In this document: in pieces, positions 15,501-20,519 of the stretch | Layout: each line of letters begins with the position of its first letter | How positions within the stretch are numbered: the first letter of the stretch is position 1 | Source of the DNA: Lactobacillus sp. LL6 | GTDB lineage: Bacteria > Bacillota > Bacilli > Lactobacillales > Lactobacillaceae | Length of the DNA stretch: 64,000 bases | Reading direction: 5' to 3' | NCBI RefSeq assembly: GCF_007570935.1 | Contig: NZ_VLLR01000001.1 | Location: 992,001-1,056,000, forward strand | The notes under the pieces: model-generated | What the model saw: the letters and a program-made list of their open reading frames with translations, nothing else | Database searches by the model: none | What the model was told of the DNA's origin: nothing | Program-made: the position numbers and the translations under genes

Positions 15501-16922
15501 TCCTGTTATATCGGCAGTTACATTATCATATGTAATGGAGTTATCCCATCTACTAAGAGTGTTATTTTCGGTTTGATAAAAATAAAAAGGAGCATGTCCA
15601 CCATTAGCTGAACTATTTTGCTTAAGTGTTAAATCCTTTAAAGTAATATTCCAGCCTTGCTTACTCTCATTACCTGATTTATCCCATAAAGAAATAAACC
15701 AGTTTCCCATATTAATAGAGTGATCATTACCAGCAATTGTTAAGTCACGAGCAGAATCAGGATAAGGGTTGCCTCCTATTCCTATTAGACCATTATCAGC
15801 TGTAGCAAGCTCATATTTTCCTAAACCCGTGTGATTCCATCCACCGCTAATACCACCAGTGTATAGTCCTCCGTTAATATCAGCATCTTCGCCAGTAACT
15901 CTGAGACCTAATGGACCTGTTTGTTCTTTTAATCCAGTAAAATCAATGTCAGCAGTTAAGTTCATGGTTTTAACTTTACTATCAACAATCGCTTTACTAA
16001 ATTGACCAAATGTAGCAATATTAGCTACTCCATTTTCATCAACAGTATAGTCACTATTCAAATTATCATTAGTAGCTAATACTTGATTAGACAGAGCTAA
16101 TTGATCGGCTTTATTTAATAAATCAAATTTTTTCTTAGCATCATTTAAAGCTGCAACTTGATCTTCTTTATTCATTGTAGAAAGTTGTTTTTCAAGATTA
16201 TCCATGTAATTTTGATAATCTTTTAAGCTTTCTGTAGTTACAGTAGTATTTTTAGCAGTAATATCTGTTGGAAGCTTAGCACCCTTAGTATCCTTATTTA
16301 TAGTTTGAGTAGGTGCTGATGTTTGAACTGAATTTTCTACAGCTTTAGCACTTTCACTAGCAACAGCATTAGTATTGCCCTTTTGAACAGAGACAGCACT
16401 TCCATTAGCTTTTGTATCTGATTGTAAAGTTTGATTAGTTACAGCTTTGGAAGTTTGCTTATTAACTTCAGCCTTAGTTTGTTTAGAAGATTTGATTATA
16501 GAAGTCTTAGTTTGATCTTTAGCATTATCATTTGCCTTTTCAACCGGTGCTTTAACTTGGGCAGCTTGACTAGCAGCTTTAGAATTTACTTCATCTTTAT
16601 TATAATCTTTAGTTTTTGAATCCTCTGTATTTTTTTGAGTTGAAACTGAATTATTAAAATCCTTTGGATTTAACGTTGTAGTTACTACAACCTTATCTGG
16701 TATTTTTGTTACTTTTGATTCAGTCTTATCAGCAGCATTAGCATCATTTCCATTATCAGAGTTCGAATCTTGAGCCTCAACAATTTCACCATTACTCATT
16801 CCAATAAAAACAGAACCAATAAGAACCGAAGCTGCACCAATAGAAAACTTTCTAATGGAGAAACGGTCCTTTTTTGGTTCCATCTTACGTAAGCGTTCTT
16901 TATAATTGTTTTTTGATAACAT
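597..16922 (-). CDS. Giant YSIRK/LPXTG cell-wall adhesin with Rib-like and Muc_B2-like repeats (5,441 aa)
   Basis: Surface protein, probably binding mucus or epithelium and anchored by sortase. The N-terminus has a YSIRK-type signal (FSIRKFSIGAASVLIG, residues about 22-37). Next come a Lys/Asn/Thr/Ser-rich stretch to about 235, a short helical segment (235-290), and a region of about 300-1010 with repeated IGNxxxIN-like turns that looks like a right-handed beta-helix head. From about 1200 to the end run some 25-28 Rib/alpha-like units, each ending in [FY]xDG[ST]...IPVxV. They are interrupted by seven Muc_B2-like units (TRT/K-x-QTxxFxR) near residues 2218, 2431, 3018, 3211, 3963, 4169 and 4894. 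A Ser/Asn-rich stalk leads to LPKTG (5405-5409), a hydrophobic helix and KKHKKRD. The frame is open throughout with no frameshift. The ATG at 16922 follows AAGAAAG. Ligand unknown; the binding role is inferred from the repeat families. Confidence 0.92.
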   Translation of the reverse strand: MLSKNNYKERLRKMEPKKDRFSIRKFSIGAASVLIGSVFIGMSNGEIVEAQDSNSDNGNDANAADKTESKVTKIPDKVVVTTTLNPKDFNNSVSTQKNTEDSKTKDYNKDEVNSKAASQAAQVKAPVEKANDNAKDQTKTSIIKSSKQTKAEVNKQTSKAVTNQTLQSDTKANGSAVSVQKGNTNAVASESAKAVENSVQTSAPTQTINKDTKGAKLPTDITAKNTTVTTESLKDYQNYMDNLEKQLSTMNKEDQVAALNDAKKKFDLLNKADQLALSNQVLATNDNLNSDYTVDENGVANIATFGQFSKAIVDSKVKTMNLTADIDFTGLKEQTGPLGLRVTGEDADINGGLYTGGISGGWNHTGLGKYELATADNGLIGIGGNPYPDSARDLTIAGNDHSINMGNWFISLWDKSGNESKQGWNITLKDLTLKQNSSANGGHAPFYFYQTENNTLSRWDNSITYDNVTADITGPLANKGTSLASVSVAGKNQETIVFKGTNNISDNYAGSAVDVEHINIADGASLTLTAPNTALKATTDITIGNNTKLNIRATGQDLIAPTISIGNDNIINLVDLYNSSMQNFDNNGITASKGITIGNGNTINFNTGDAISGIEDFNTLNRTDVRGIFASSDMMDVAAKLVVGQNNKINMDMAKGHSSAITADDIDVGENTDINIHTMQDNNHANRMNIAQSWEDPTKWPQIINQMSLFAKNPDFFHRAPITVAFNSDGALHLAKGASLKVVRDNHDENIITPMISFGSGGDGRKGASPTDFLAGAARNYSLIVDGGASLDLQDASSSKGLGGFNWKYSSYLDNDYKNTIHHAAMISMFGTNSNDTVQFGTEKDSKYIAPKYINLQRTGTQFGTMLNLEGKALPGKWSIDITQWWKNIQNVALMYGRAPLAQWDKGNTTNTPSNAWNIEEVVSQNGGGNTSYNYVPANTSRLSPDGFVENEAIQGISFGNSNGIAILPVKDAKGKLELTQYNGNQNNKGEITGNKSNLVQLQNFLNNFNWWKARRISYGTDLADTKTASDHSIHINENDQYDPIVAPQTYTEGKKLTIGDFSNNKIVIGVMDANYKQIKDNLNKIVTRANWGIDWSHTSLKDCLDSNGNIDQTKIDALKSTSGKSDDQIYQDTVLYNAYEDFIKNINNPDGTTGYDPTKFNSGLKLSDSTKESQTYNIPITVTYADGNADVALVPVTVLKKKQNTEYQPKYQTTTVKQGDTATVAAPTFMSQVPNLDGGYDYKSSSTAPKDITFSLTKNVSAPDFITLNSDGSITLKPTTTDNIGIYTIPVTVTYSDKSADNISAIVNITDGKSQVIWGNTNPDGTITGAVVVKPSDVFEAHKTTDNSMSFDSNDAKKAVGEVDVYTQDSKDASKLSAPVQYTYDANTGDFVNGTTKLGANISYETLPDTTQASTNGRVTVKFGMGSEAVKDGAIDNGKSTTITQEVKLIDATVANPLTPITIPKNDYATGELAKFLPSDKVASLINHQALDSYGKDHANNAVASYEVVEPDEINTYQTGIRDITVRINFKDGTYLDLPVKAGVKISDGEDANYQPAYDSVVSADQKDIISALPTWDKSAKPTDGVTYKVINGDATVNNAGIITIPASSLTDTTTKDITVQVTYNDGTKDYVHFLAYEVKGVGNLTDPYSARDAIHDANELPLEDTKYEWHTAPNPHISTPQKLSVDVTINGKTVNVPVTVTLTKTLPDSTTKVYSDDTSASIIVATPDYHKTTGSNIPAAPKVSEIDLFDETGKQVKKYTLSTDGTQYIDGTGNTISADAFSTKWADDHTLNTDSSKFSQDGTATTSSTSDDEKDTTKNSKYRVILHWNSNAASVIGIPAPSADNDTNWANVYANVYGAKAAEANKDNNNLEATHNVDSTLKDAISYVDSSDLTKEHNAEVDKITWKTRPDIAKLGKQTGMAEISFKDGTVLDIPVSITVNKSQADNFNDKNTDKNSLTHELSYGKGATIPATDALKGIGTKDETPESLGITGATFNQTVLTDQEHVGKDTDYDARVSFNDGSTAIVKIPVMVTDQATTSAPVAKDKPVQVDQGSSIDPSLIIDATKSTLPDNTTEKWTLGPDTSKPGTQNVSISLTYPDGTIGSLDGQVTVEATPITQTIQLKQGIPATDTDAATGITNLDTKGTDGMPKSVVWTNIPATDKVGIQDATVDITYNDGYQKKNVAVKINVWSTKKGTDEKGKDPTNPDYKNMVKNITRTIIVDGKTPIIQTVTFTRDKYIDTTNKDNVSYGVWSSEDPIFKETEKLSKDGYSTSVTGKDESDKNYKLTDKGTIAAETIKAPKAANTDWNPANETVTVTNKANKETVNISYIDKKSGKEIAVTPTQNFTGNSDDKVSIIKADDFKSFKIGDKNFIIPEGYKIDKNGLVASYTIPAQNGKLLVTLDKLTTINPSDVDPNTPGKKNSDMFETITRTITYTDPTTNKEVSDKQEVKYQRTKTTNEDDPSDISYGKWELMNGQTASWPDYEVKIFDGFYKISASGKDSKGNDITIVNKDGKKIITSDTPTVSDDLTKLNNVNIILTYTRTDAGKFVDDNKNNAATQTILVHQTKTNDPSAIIATDGIKKSADYKLADENPVVWKDSTQLPDTSVITQVGNVPTYAATVTFSDGSTADVNIPIKIWNDASKFNEDNNPDKDHKNVLGHEIDYNKGTVVNKGDSAIQGFDKDKYDITSVVYNENVDTSKVTDTTTPYDVDIAFADGSELKTGITVPVKIVAKGDASKFDHDNNDKNALVHELSYGKGYNNGALASETAKDGIGKSAADNAKTILDYNIDKVIFNEIVSTKTAHNAESQAATITFKDGTTSVIDIPVEITDEASENDKNIVIKTTPVQIDQGKSIEASNLVDADKTKVPEGTKYAFGKSADFNTPGTQNVTIIATYPDGTVGKEIAGKITVEATPEVQTITLKQDVAAKATDANAGIKNLQASGVDGMPKSVVWTSDAPSTDKAGKESINVTITYNDGYKKSVNIPVNVLETIHGSKDTPKDPNGSKDLYREVTRNVSIDGEKQPTQTVTFTRDVYLDTQNGNKIIGYSDWVKNGNFTEVNVHKDGYASIVKLNGKDVSLTNETIPAEDNITVDSPNENYVVTHSANADIVNIKYVNAKDKTTEVTDDTPGDSFNGTTGQKITMSKDQLTVPTGYKLNDTLNGDYTYTFGTDKNQTKIIYVDQLTTYHPDDEHIAPSGEDSDMFKDVTRKIIVKNPVTGKDDETDQVIHLARNKVINDTTGKVESYGKWTFKDDTKTWPEFDVPQFDSMYTITAVDDKGNKIDVSSKKIDSKSFDPNDEKSIPSNTIITISYARTDAGKFSDDNKNNAEVKTILVRQNTDPKTINAQTGIKENKDYTITSVAFVDPTSIDTKTIGTKNYDALVTFGDKSTVKVSIPVKVWNDKSKFDEDNSKNPLTQEDDIKQSTPTPAGSTAKGGFSDNIWKNYDIKNASFDKDVDTSNVTIDPTSYDVTVTFNDGTTTSVKVPVKIISGDATKFDHDNNDSTDPSKKNLLAQVIRVKEGTDAKTINAETGIKNLDQYDIKSVNFNDISKIDTSSQAAGKKTSYTATIVFNDGTQSLINIPIYVFNDAVNYHDDHKDSVDPTKTIATNPVHENMGSQVPATDAAKSLTADEISKYGITTDGVNGPKFNSDIDTSKVDKTGKNYAATLHFTDGSTLTDVQIKVLVDDKGEAAHFNDDNTDNALVKQLTWGKGTIHQASEAINGIEDSAAYNVTSATFTTLPSTDEVHPAQNFKAIVSFKDGTSLTVQIPVAITDQAHDTNVDTQPIHIPVDPGKTPKIPDPHEGIKDPDKLPKGTKVEWTNKTPVIPDPGKTSTTPEITITYPDGTKKKVSPKVDSIWAPVVGELTTKLNETPDLTNTTTDKEAITNFGQGVGYPETLTWTTAPDITKAGQVNSTIHVVYDDGYSVDITVPVNVLDVKKGSDVVKTPTDPDYKNMVKTITRTITVDGGTPIVQTITFTRDKYTDTTKTSDNISYGVWTTDDPTFKETKKVSKDGYTIAITGKDAQGNDYQVTDKGTIAAETIKAPKAANTNWNPVNEIITVTNKANEQKVTLNFVDVKDGKTVVGHQDLTGVTDQVIPIDPAKLTLPDSYKLDKNSGLPTSYKFKSNNNDSITILVDHLTTIKPSDVDPNNPSKNSDMFETITRKFQINGVTDDQVAQIPNQTVSFQRTKTINDDDPTDITYGEWVPVNATATSWKEVNITKLDHYNVEATKNGKNLNITSGKIDAVTVEPNGDNPTKDVNIVLTYTLNQSGQFKHDTDQKALVNTIRVKKGTAASEVKASDGISEQPQYHITSVNWSDDVQIDTSETGTVSYNAVVSFEDGSSLKVKIPVKVYDKASDFIDDWNNKKITSIPVIEHMGVPAPRTDAIKGFDDDTKTKYGIVAKDKQNTTEFTVDVPVDKVQETQVQAQVVFDDGSVATIDIPVDIKASQASDFKNNYDAKVQTVEEIYNSTVDKHDAFTKGLVDAKRDNVEDANFIQNIDTTQKDTTTNYRAKLEFNDGSTIEVMIPVKIVTEAEKFNDANRNNALIKGLEVKVGDVVNKDNAIDGLSEIDPENPIMDKAEFKNTVTTDQSGTNNYQATITFKDGSTIEVTIPVTVGDDEASRFNPVTDLQPIEVHKGDNITPSNQDADSALKNVPKGTHAQFDNPSTINTTVPGTTKHDITITFPDGSKKEHVSVDVHIYTDSDKFDYTKNVKPITIHHGTTINPTDSNNAKDAVGDPDSVVESVKFIDPSGIDTSTVGEVEHPQIIITFKDGSSHQVKVPVTIVNSDADNFNSSNLKQITVNEGDNLPSDPKVQVIDSNAKNVIVVTYDKSNDPDVTKTPGEKQIQVNVTFKDGSTKTLPITVVVGDKGTPTKYEPGQNMTNDEFNKYVTRTIEEINPLNNKVDYIIQTIHFVREDKDGNAAYTDPVSGKKTYVPWIVMDKDGELTNKTNGVWKEVSEKDLDSFDGYKPSVTNFAEVAVTPDTNSKEEQVAYIIDFNAVSILFANQMVNTEQSATFTPILISKKTGKKLNLPLGQLLYSFDPQNMKDLPKDAQIDDKTGKITIPAGQLAKLYNMSLIAKNGLGESEPLVATLDVAKQNNTDNSNNTTHPTDNTSSNTSDNANSNSNPSLPDNNPITPSKPIVPSKNDSDKYAPIGQDITTKPGQLPNATEGIKNKDQMPAGTTYTWKTDPNVDADGTANGTIIVKFKDGSTKDVNVKIDVKNSEDTSNIGNQTVSENKLSHVKHVKPIIIHLTVKKGHLPDPEDLIKNMDNMPAGTEVYWIKKPNVHKAGKQEGIIGIKYPDGTTTKKHFFVSVKPGNALGSKERDSSSTKPSHNGKTDYNNSSRLGNNSSYSTNNYNSMTATKGEFADLGSLGRTSSATSINSGVKSEKTMSSHAALPKTGSDENEAAQAAGLLALGLGMIGLAGVKKHKKRD
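1900..2270 (-). repeat. Single C-terminal Muc_B2-like unit in the adhesin
   Basis: One unit near residue 4894 (VTRTIEEINPLNNKVDYIIQ) that carries the TDPVSGKKTYVPW insert seen in many MUB-type B2 units. It is not paired, unlike the three upstream copies. Confidence 0.65.
4090..5070 (-). repeat. Muc_B2-like repeat pair C in the adhesin
   Basis: Units near residues 3963 (ITRTITVDGGTPIVQTITFT) and 4169 (ITRKFQINGVTDDQ). The linker between the two units (around 4750-4819) is nearly the same DNA as the matching linker of pair A (around 9988-10058). Confidence 0.7.
6960..7910 (-). repeat. Muc_B2-like repeat pair B in the adhesin
   Basis: Units near residues 3018 (VTRNVSIDGEKQPTQTVTFT) and 3211 (VTRKIIVKNPVTGKD). 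It has the same order as pair A but is more diverged from pairs A and C than those are from each other. Confidence 0.7.
9280..10310 (-). repeat. Muc_B2-like repeat pair A in the adhesin
   Basis: Two Muc_B2-like units near residues 2218 (ITRTIIVDGKTPIIQTVTFT) and 2431 (ITRTITYTDPTTNKEV). Each has a TRTI strand, a QxVxFxR or QEVKYQR strand and an SYGxW segment. The pair sits between Rib-like units and closely resembles pair C at the DNA level. Confidence 0.7.
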
Positions 16923-17126
16923 ATCTTAACACTTTCTTGAAACTTCCTTATTTTTTCACAATTGATATACACTTATATAGTATCACAATAAATACGAGTT
17001 ATTTTAATATATTCAAGATATAATTTACATTTTCGTTATAATATAGTTTAATCAGGTACTTTATTTTAATATTACAAGCCTAAACTCAAATGAAATTAAA
17101 TTAATAAAACAAACTCAATGAAATAC

Positions 17127-17158
17127 AAAAAGTGCTGAACAATAATTCAGCACTTTTT
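17127..17158 (-). terminator. Terminator after the fumarate reductase gene
   Basis: Perfect 13-base stem (17127-17139 with 17146-17158) around a 6-base loop, with T-rich flanks on the minus strand. It lies 16 bases after the stop of the gene that ends at 17174. Confidence 0.85.
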
Positions 17159-17173
17159 AAACTATTCAAATTA

Positions 17174-18568
17174 TTACTTATTTTCAATATTTTTCGCCAT
17201 TTGCATCCCTGCTTGACGACCAAAAATTACAGTTTCAGCAATTGAATTACCACCAATACGGTTATTGCCATGAAGTCCTCCTGAAACTTCTCCAGCAGCA
17301 TATAATCCCTTGATAATATTTCCATTACTATCTAAAACTTCTGTTTCAGGAGTTACATGAATTCCCCCCATTGTATAGTGGATTGCTGGATGAACATGAA
17401 TTGCATAATATGGGGCGTGATTAAGCTCCCGTTCCATTCCTGTAGTTCTGCCAAAAAGTTTATCATCCTTGTTTTCTACATCTTGATTCCACTTTGCAAC
17501 AGTTTCTTCTAAGTTTTTAGCATTCACACCAATTTTTTCTGCAAGTAGAGCTAAACTTTCACCACTTTCAACAAGACCAACATGATCATAAAATTCAATT
17601 GCCTTGAAGTGATCGCGCACATCTTGGTCAAAAACAAGGTAAGCACCATCTTCATTAAGATTAGTGATTGCATTAGAAACAATTTTACGTGTTGTTAGTT
17701 CATTAACGAATCTCTTACCTTCTTTATTAACTAAAATTGCTCCTTCACCACGAACACCTTCACCAATCAAATAAGTATGATCAGTATCAGTTTGAGCAGT
17801 TGGGTGAACTTGAACAAAATTCATTTGCATAAGTTGTGCATCTACATCTTCTGCAAGCTTAAGTCCATCTCCAGTTGCACCAGGCTGATTAGTTGTTTTA
17901 TAATCAACCAAATCTGGACGATACTTCTTCATTAATTCTTTTGAAGCACCAAATCCTCCGCTTGCTAAAAGAACAGCTTTTGCACGAATAGTTTTTTCGC
18001 CATCTTTAGTTTCAACAACGACTCCATCTACACTTTTATCATCTTTTTGCAAAAGCTTAGTTACTTTAACATTATTAAAAACATCAATGCTTTCTTTTTC
18101 AATTTGCTTAAGAAGTCCGCTAACTAAATATCCTCCCACAGGAGCCATTGAAGCTGGACGATGGGCACGCTTTTTACTCATCCCACCTGTAATTGTTAAA
18201 TCGGTTAAATCAATACCATGTTCCATCAGCCAAGAAATAGCAATGGCAGAATGATCAACAAAGTATCTGAGCATTTCGCGATCATTAAGAAGACCGCCAC
18301 CCTTTAAAGTTTCTTTATAAAAATCTTCTTTATTATCAATGATACCTTCATTAAGCTGAACTAAACTTTCAGATGCATTCATGCCACTTGAAGCGCGATT
18401 AGTATTTCCACCCAAATTTTCATTTTTTTCTAATACAGCCACTTTTAAACCAAGTTCATGAGCTTGAAGTGCAGCTGTTAAGCCAGTTCCCCCTGCGCCA
18501 ACAATAACTGCATCATAAGTTGGCTTTAGCTGGTTAAGATTTTTGGGGTTAAAAATAAATTTTGCCAT
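17174..18568 (-). CDS. Fumarate reductase flavoprotein (flavocytochrome c-like)
   Basis: Predicted to reduce fumarate to succinate with a non-covalent FAD. The 464 residues hold the FAD motif GAGGTG (24-29), GGNTNRASSGMNA without the histidine used for covalent FAD, and the full fumarate reductase active site seen in Shewanella Fcc3: HPT (His255), RGEGA (Arg273), Arg294 in LTTRKIVSNA, HYTMGG (His398) and GNNRIGG (Arg437). There is no heme domain and no FMN-binding domain, so the electron donor is unclear. The gene lies 6 bases after fumarase in the same orientation, making a malate-fumarate-succinate pair that can consume reducing power. The ATG at 18568 follows TAGGAAAAG. The alternative L-aspartate oxidase is less likely given the fumarase partner. 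Confidence 0.9.
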   Translation of the reverse strand: MAKFIFNPKNLNQLKPTYDAVIVGAGGTGLTAALQAHELGLKVAVLEKNENLGGNTNRASSGMNASESLVQLNEGIIDNKEDFYKETLKGGGLLNDREMLRYFVDHSAIAISWLMEHGIDLTDLTITGGMSKKRAHRPASMAPVGGYLVSGLLKQIEKESIDVFNNVKVTKLLQKDDKSVDGVVVETKDGEKTIRAKAVLLASGGFGASKELMKKYRPDLVDYKTTNQPGATGDGLKLAEDVDAQLMQMNFVQVHPTAQTDTDHTYLIGEGVRGEGAILVNKEGKRFVNELTTRKIVSNAITNLNEDGAYLVFDQDVRDHFKAIEFYDHVGLVESGESLALLAEKIGVNAKNLEETVAKWNQDVENKDDKLFGRTTGMERELNHAPYYAIHVHPAIHYTMGGIHVTPETEVLDSNGNIIKGLYAAGEVSGGLHGNNRIGGNSIAETVIFGRQAGMQMAKNIENK

Positions 18569-18574
18569 CTTTTC

Positions 18575-19981
18575 CTACTTACTTTCTTCAGGTTTATCTT
18601 TATCTACATTGGTCATCTTCATATAATCCATCCATTCATCATATTGCTCTGGCGTTACTTTGCCGCTAGCAAGAGCAGCTTCACGTAAAGTAGTACCTTC
18701 TTTATCAGCTTTTTGTGCAATTTTTGCTGCATCATGATAACCAATATGTGGTGAAAGTGCAGTTACAGTCATTAATGAATTATCAAGAAGATCATCCATT
18801 CTTTCTTCATTAATAGTTAAACCATGAATCATCTTATCTGCAAAACCACGAATAGTACCAGTTAAAATATCGCATGAATCAAGGAAACTAGCAATCATTA
18901 CAGTTTTGAAAACATTCATTTCAAAATTACCTTGACTAGCCGCAAATGTAATTGTTGTATCATTTCCAAATACTTTTGCTGCTGCCATAGTAACAGCTTC
19001 TGCTTGAGTAGGATTTACCTTACCAGGCATAATACTTGAACCCGGTTCATTGGCTGGAATGTTAAGCTCACCATATCCAGCTCTTGGACCACTTGCCAAA
19101 AGTCGAATATCTTGAGCAATCTTAAACATATCAGCGGCTAATGTCTTAAGAGCACCATGAACAACGTCAAGACCAGAATGATGTGCTAGCCCCCAGAACT
19201 TATTAGTATTAACTTCAAAGTCATGTCCATAAACTTCAGATAATTTACCGGCAATCTTTTCAGTCATACCAGGAGCAGCATTGAGACCAGTTCCTACAGC
19301 AGTACCACCAATTGCCAATTCATAAAGAGTTGGCTTTAGCTCCTTAATATAGGAAAGATCATGCTTAAGAGCTGAAATATAACCTGATAATTCTTGTCCA
19401 AATGTTAAAGGAGTCGCATCTTGAAGGTGGGTACGGCCAACCTTTACAGTCTTCCAATATTTCTTTTCTTTTACTACTAATTCATCGATTAAGTGCTGAA
19501 TTGCTGGTTCAAGCTTATCAAGAGCTTCGATAGCCACAATATTCATTACAGTTGGATAAGTGTCATTTGAAGATTGACCTCGGTTTACATCATCATTAGG
19601 TAAAATGTCTAATCCTGGATAAAGCTTATTAGCAAGATTTGCTACAACTTCATTAACATTCATATTACTTTGAGTACCTGAACCTGTTTGAAGAACATGA
19701 AGAGGAAAATCTTTGCGTAATTCTTCATCACTAAGGGATAAAAGATGGTCAATTGCATCTTCAATTGCCTTACCTTTTTCCTTAGGTTCATCTCCTACTT
19801 CAACATTACTTTCTGCGGCTGCTTTCTTAAGATGCAAAAATGCACGGATAATAGCAAGTGGCATTAACTCACCGCTTGGGAAGTTATTACGGCTACGTTC
19901 AGTCTGCGGACCCCACAAAGCTTCCTTAGGAATCTTAACAGGACCAATGGTATCTGATTCAATACGATATTCTTCAGTCAT
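18575..19981 (-). CDS. fumC: Class II fumarate hydratase
   Basis: Interconverts malate and fumarate in the cytoplasm. The 468 residues match the class II length. Family motifs are TGSGTQSN (99-106), GRTHLQDATP (182-191), HHSGLDVVHGAL and the signature GSSIMPGKVNP (314-324). The related aspartate ammonia-lyase is the main alternative, but HLQDATP and the fumarate reductase partner favour fumarase. The ATG at 19981 has AAAGGAGATATTTCGC in front. Promoter at 20049-20077. It is the first gene of a two-gene operon. Confidence 0.93.
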   Translation of the reverse strand: MTEEYRIESDTIGPVKIPKEALWGPQTERSRNNFPSGELMPLAIIRAFLHLKKAAAESNVEVGDEPKEKGKAIEDAIDHLLSLSDEELRKDFPLHVLQTGSGTQSNMNVNEVVANLANKLYPGLDILPNDDVNRGQSSNDTYPTVMNIVAIEALDKLEPAIQHLIDELVVKEKKYWKTVKVGRTHLQDATPLTFGQELSGYISALKHDLSYIKELKPTLYELAIGGTAVGTGLNAAPGMTEKIAGKLSEVYGHDFEVNTNKFWGLAHHSGLDVVHGALKTLAADMFKIAQDIRLLASGPRAGYGELNIPANEPGSSIMPGKVNPTQAEAVTMAAAKVFGNDTTITFAASQGNFEMNVFKTVMIASFLDSCDILTGTIRGFADKMIHGLTINEERMDDLLDNSLMTVTALSPHIGYHDAAKIAQKADKEGTTLREAALASGKVTPEQYDEWMDYMKMTNVDKDKPEESK

Positions 19982-20048
19982 GCGAAATATCTCCTTTACA
20001 ATATGCTTCTTTTATTTTATGTGATAACCTACCTTGTTTTCAACTTTT

Positions 20049-20077
20049 ATCATACATGTAAGAGCTTTCTTTTTCAA
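20049..20077 (-). promoter_or_regulatory. fumC operon promoter
   Basis: Minus-strand TTGAAA (20072-20077), 17-base spacer, TATGAT (20049-20054). Transcription would start about 60 bases before the fumC ATG. The -35 box and the following AAG are identical to those of the ldh promoter. Confidence 0.75.
20057..20070 (-). promoter_or_regulatory. cre-like sequence in the fumC promoter spacer
   Basis: Minus-strand AGAAAGCTCTTACA agrees with TGWAARCGNTWNCW at 12 of 14 positions. It loses the central CG, so binding by CcpA is uncertain. It occupies the same promoter position as the cre-like box of ldh. A second 12-of-14 match (CAAAAACGCTTACT, plus strand, 20163-20176) lies about 90 bases upstream and keeps the CG core. 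Confidence 0.4.
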
Positions 20078-20079
20078 TA

Positions 20080-20519
20080 ATTTTAAAAATCTTTCTCTAT
20101 TTTTAAGTATTTTAAATATTAATTATTTCATGTTTACAAATAAATTTAAGATTTGTATATTGCAAAAACGCTTACTACCGATACTTGACTTACTTCTAAC
20201 TTTAAATATGCCAGTTATTTTTATATATTATTTTATATATTTTTGCTTTTTTTGAATTTTATTGAAATTATTTATTGTTCTGTATAGAAATAAATAACAT
20301 TTAATAAAAGACACTAGAATGCTTAGTTAGAAAATAACCTAAGTTATAAATCACTTACTTTTTGTTATTTAACTTTTTCTTATCTAGACAGCTTATTTAA
20401 TCCTGGTACTCTATTCTATGTAAAGAAAAACAGACTACTTAACTCATAAAAAGTGTGACTATCTTTTCTGAGTATAAAAAACATAACACAGTATTTATTT
20501 AAATAGAGGGATTAGGAAA
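20080..20519. other. Non-coding AT-rich region between fumC and the SEC10/PgrA gene
   Basis: This divergent intergenic stretch holds a cre-like box (20163-20176), a weak hairpin (20322-20343) and a possible -10 box TATAAA (20473-20478) for the rightward gene with no clear -35 partner. A 73-codon open frame on the plus strand (20034-20255) has no ribosome site and AT-biased content, so I do not call it a gene. Confidence 0.5.

Noticed and set aside
16923-17040. Promoter of the giant adhesin gene
   Set aside because: The AT-rich region offers several TATAAT-like strings but no convincing -35/-10 pair, so no site is called.
20034-20255. 73-codon plus-strand open frame between fumC and the SEC10/PgrA gene
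   Set aside because: No ribosome site, no recognisable domain, and it covers the fumC promoter; its hydrophobic look comes from AT-rich sequence.
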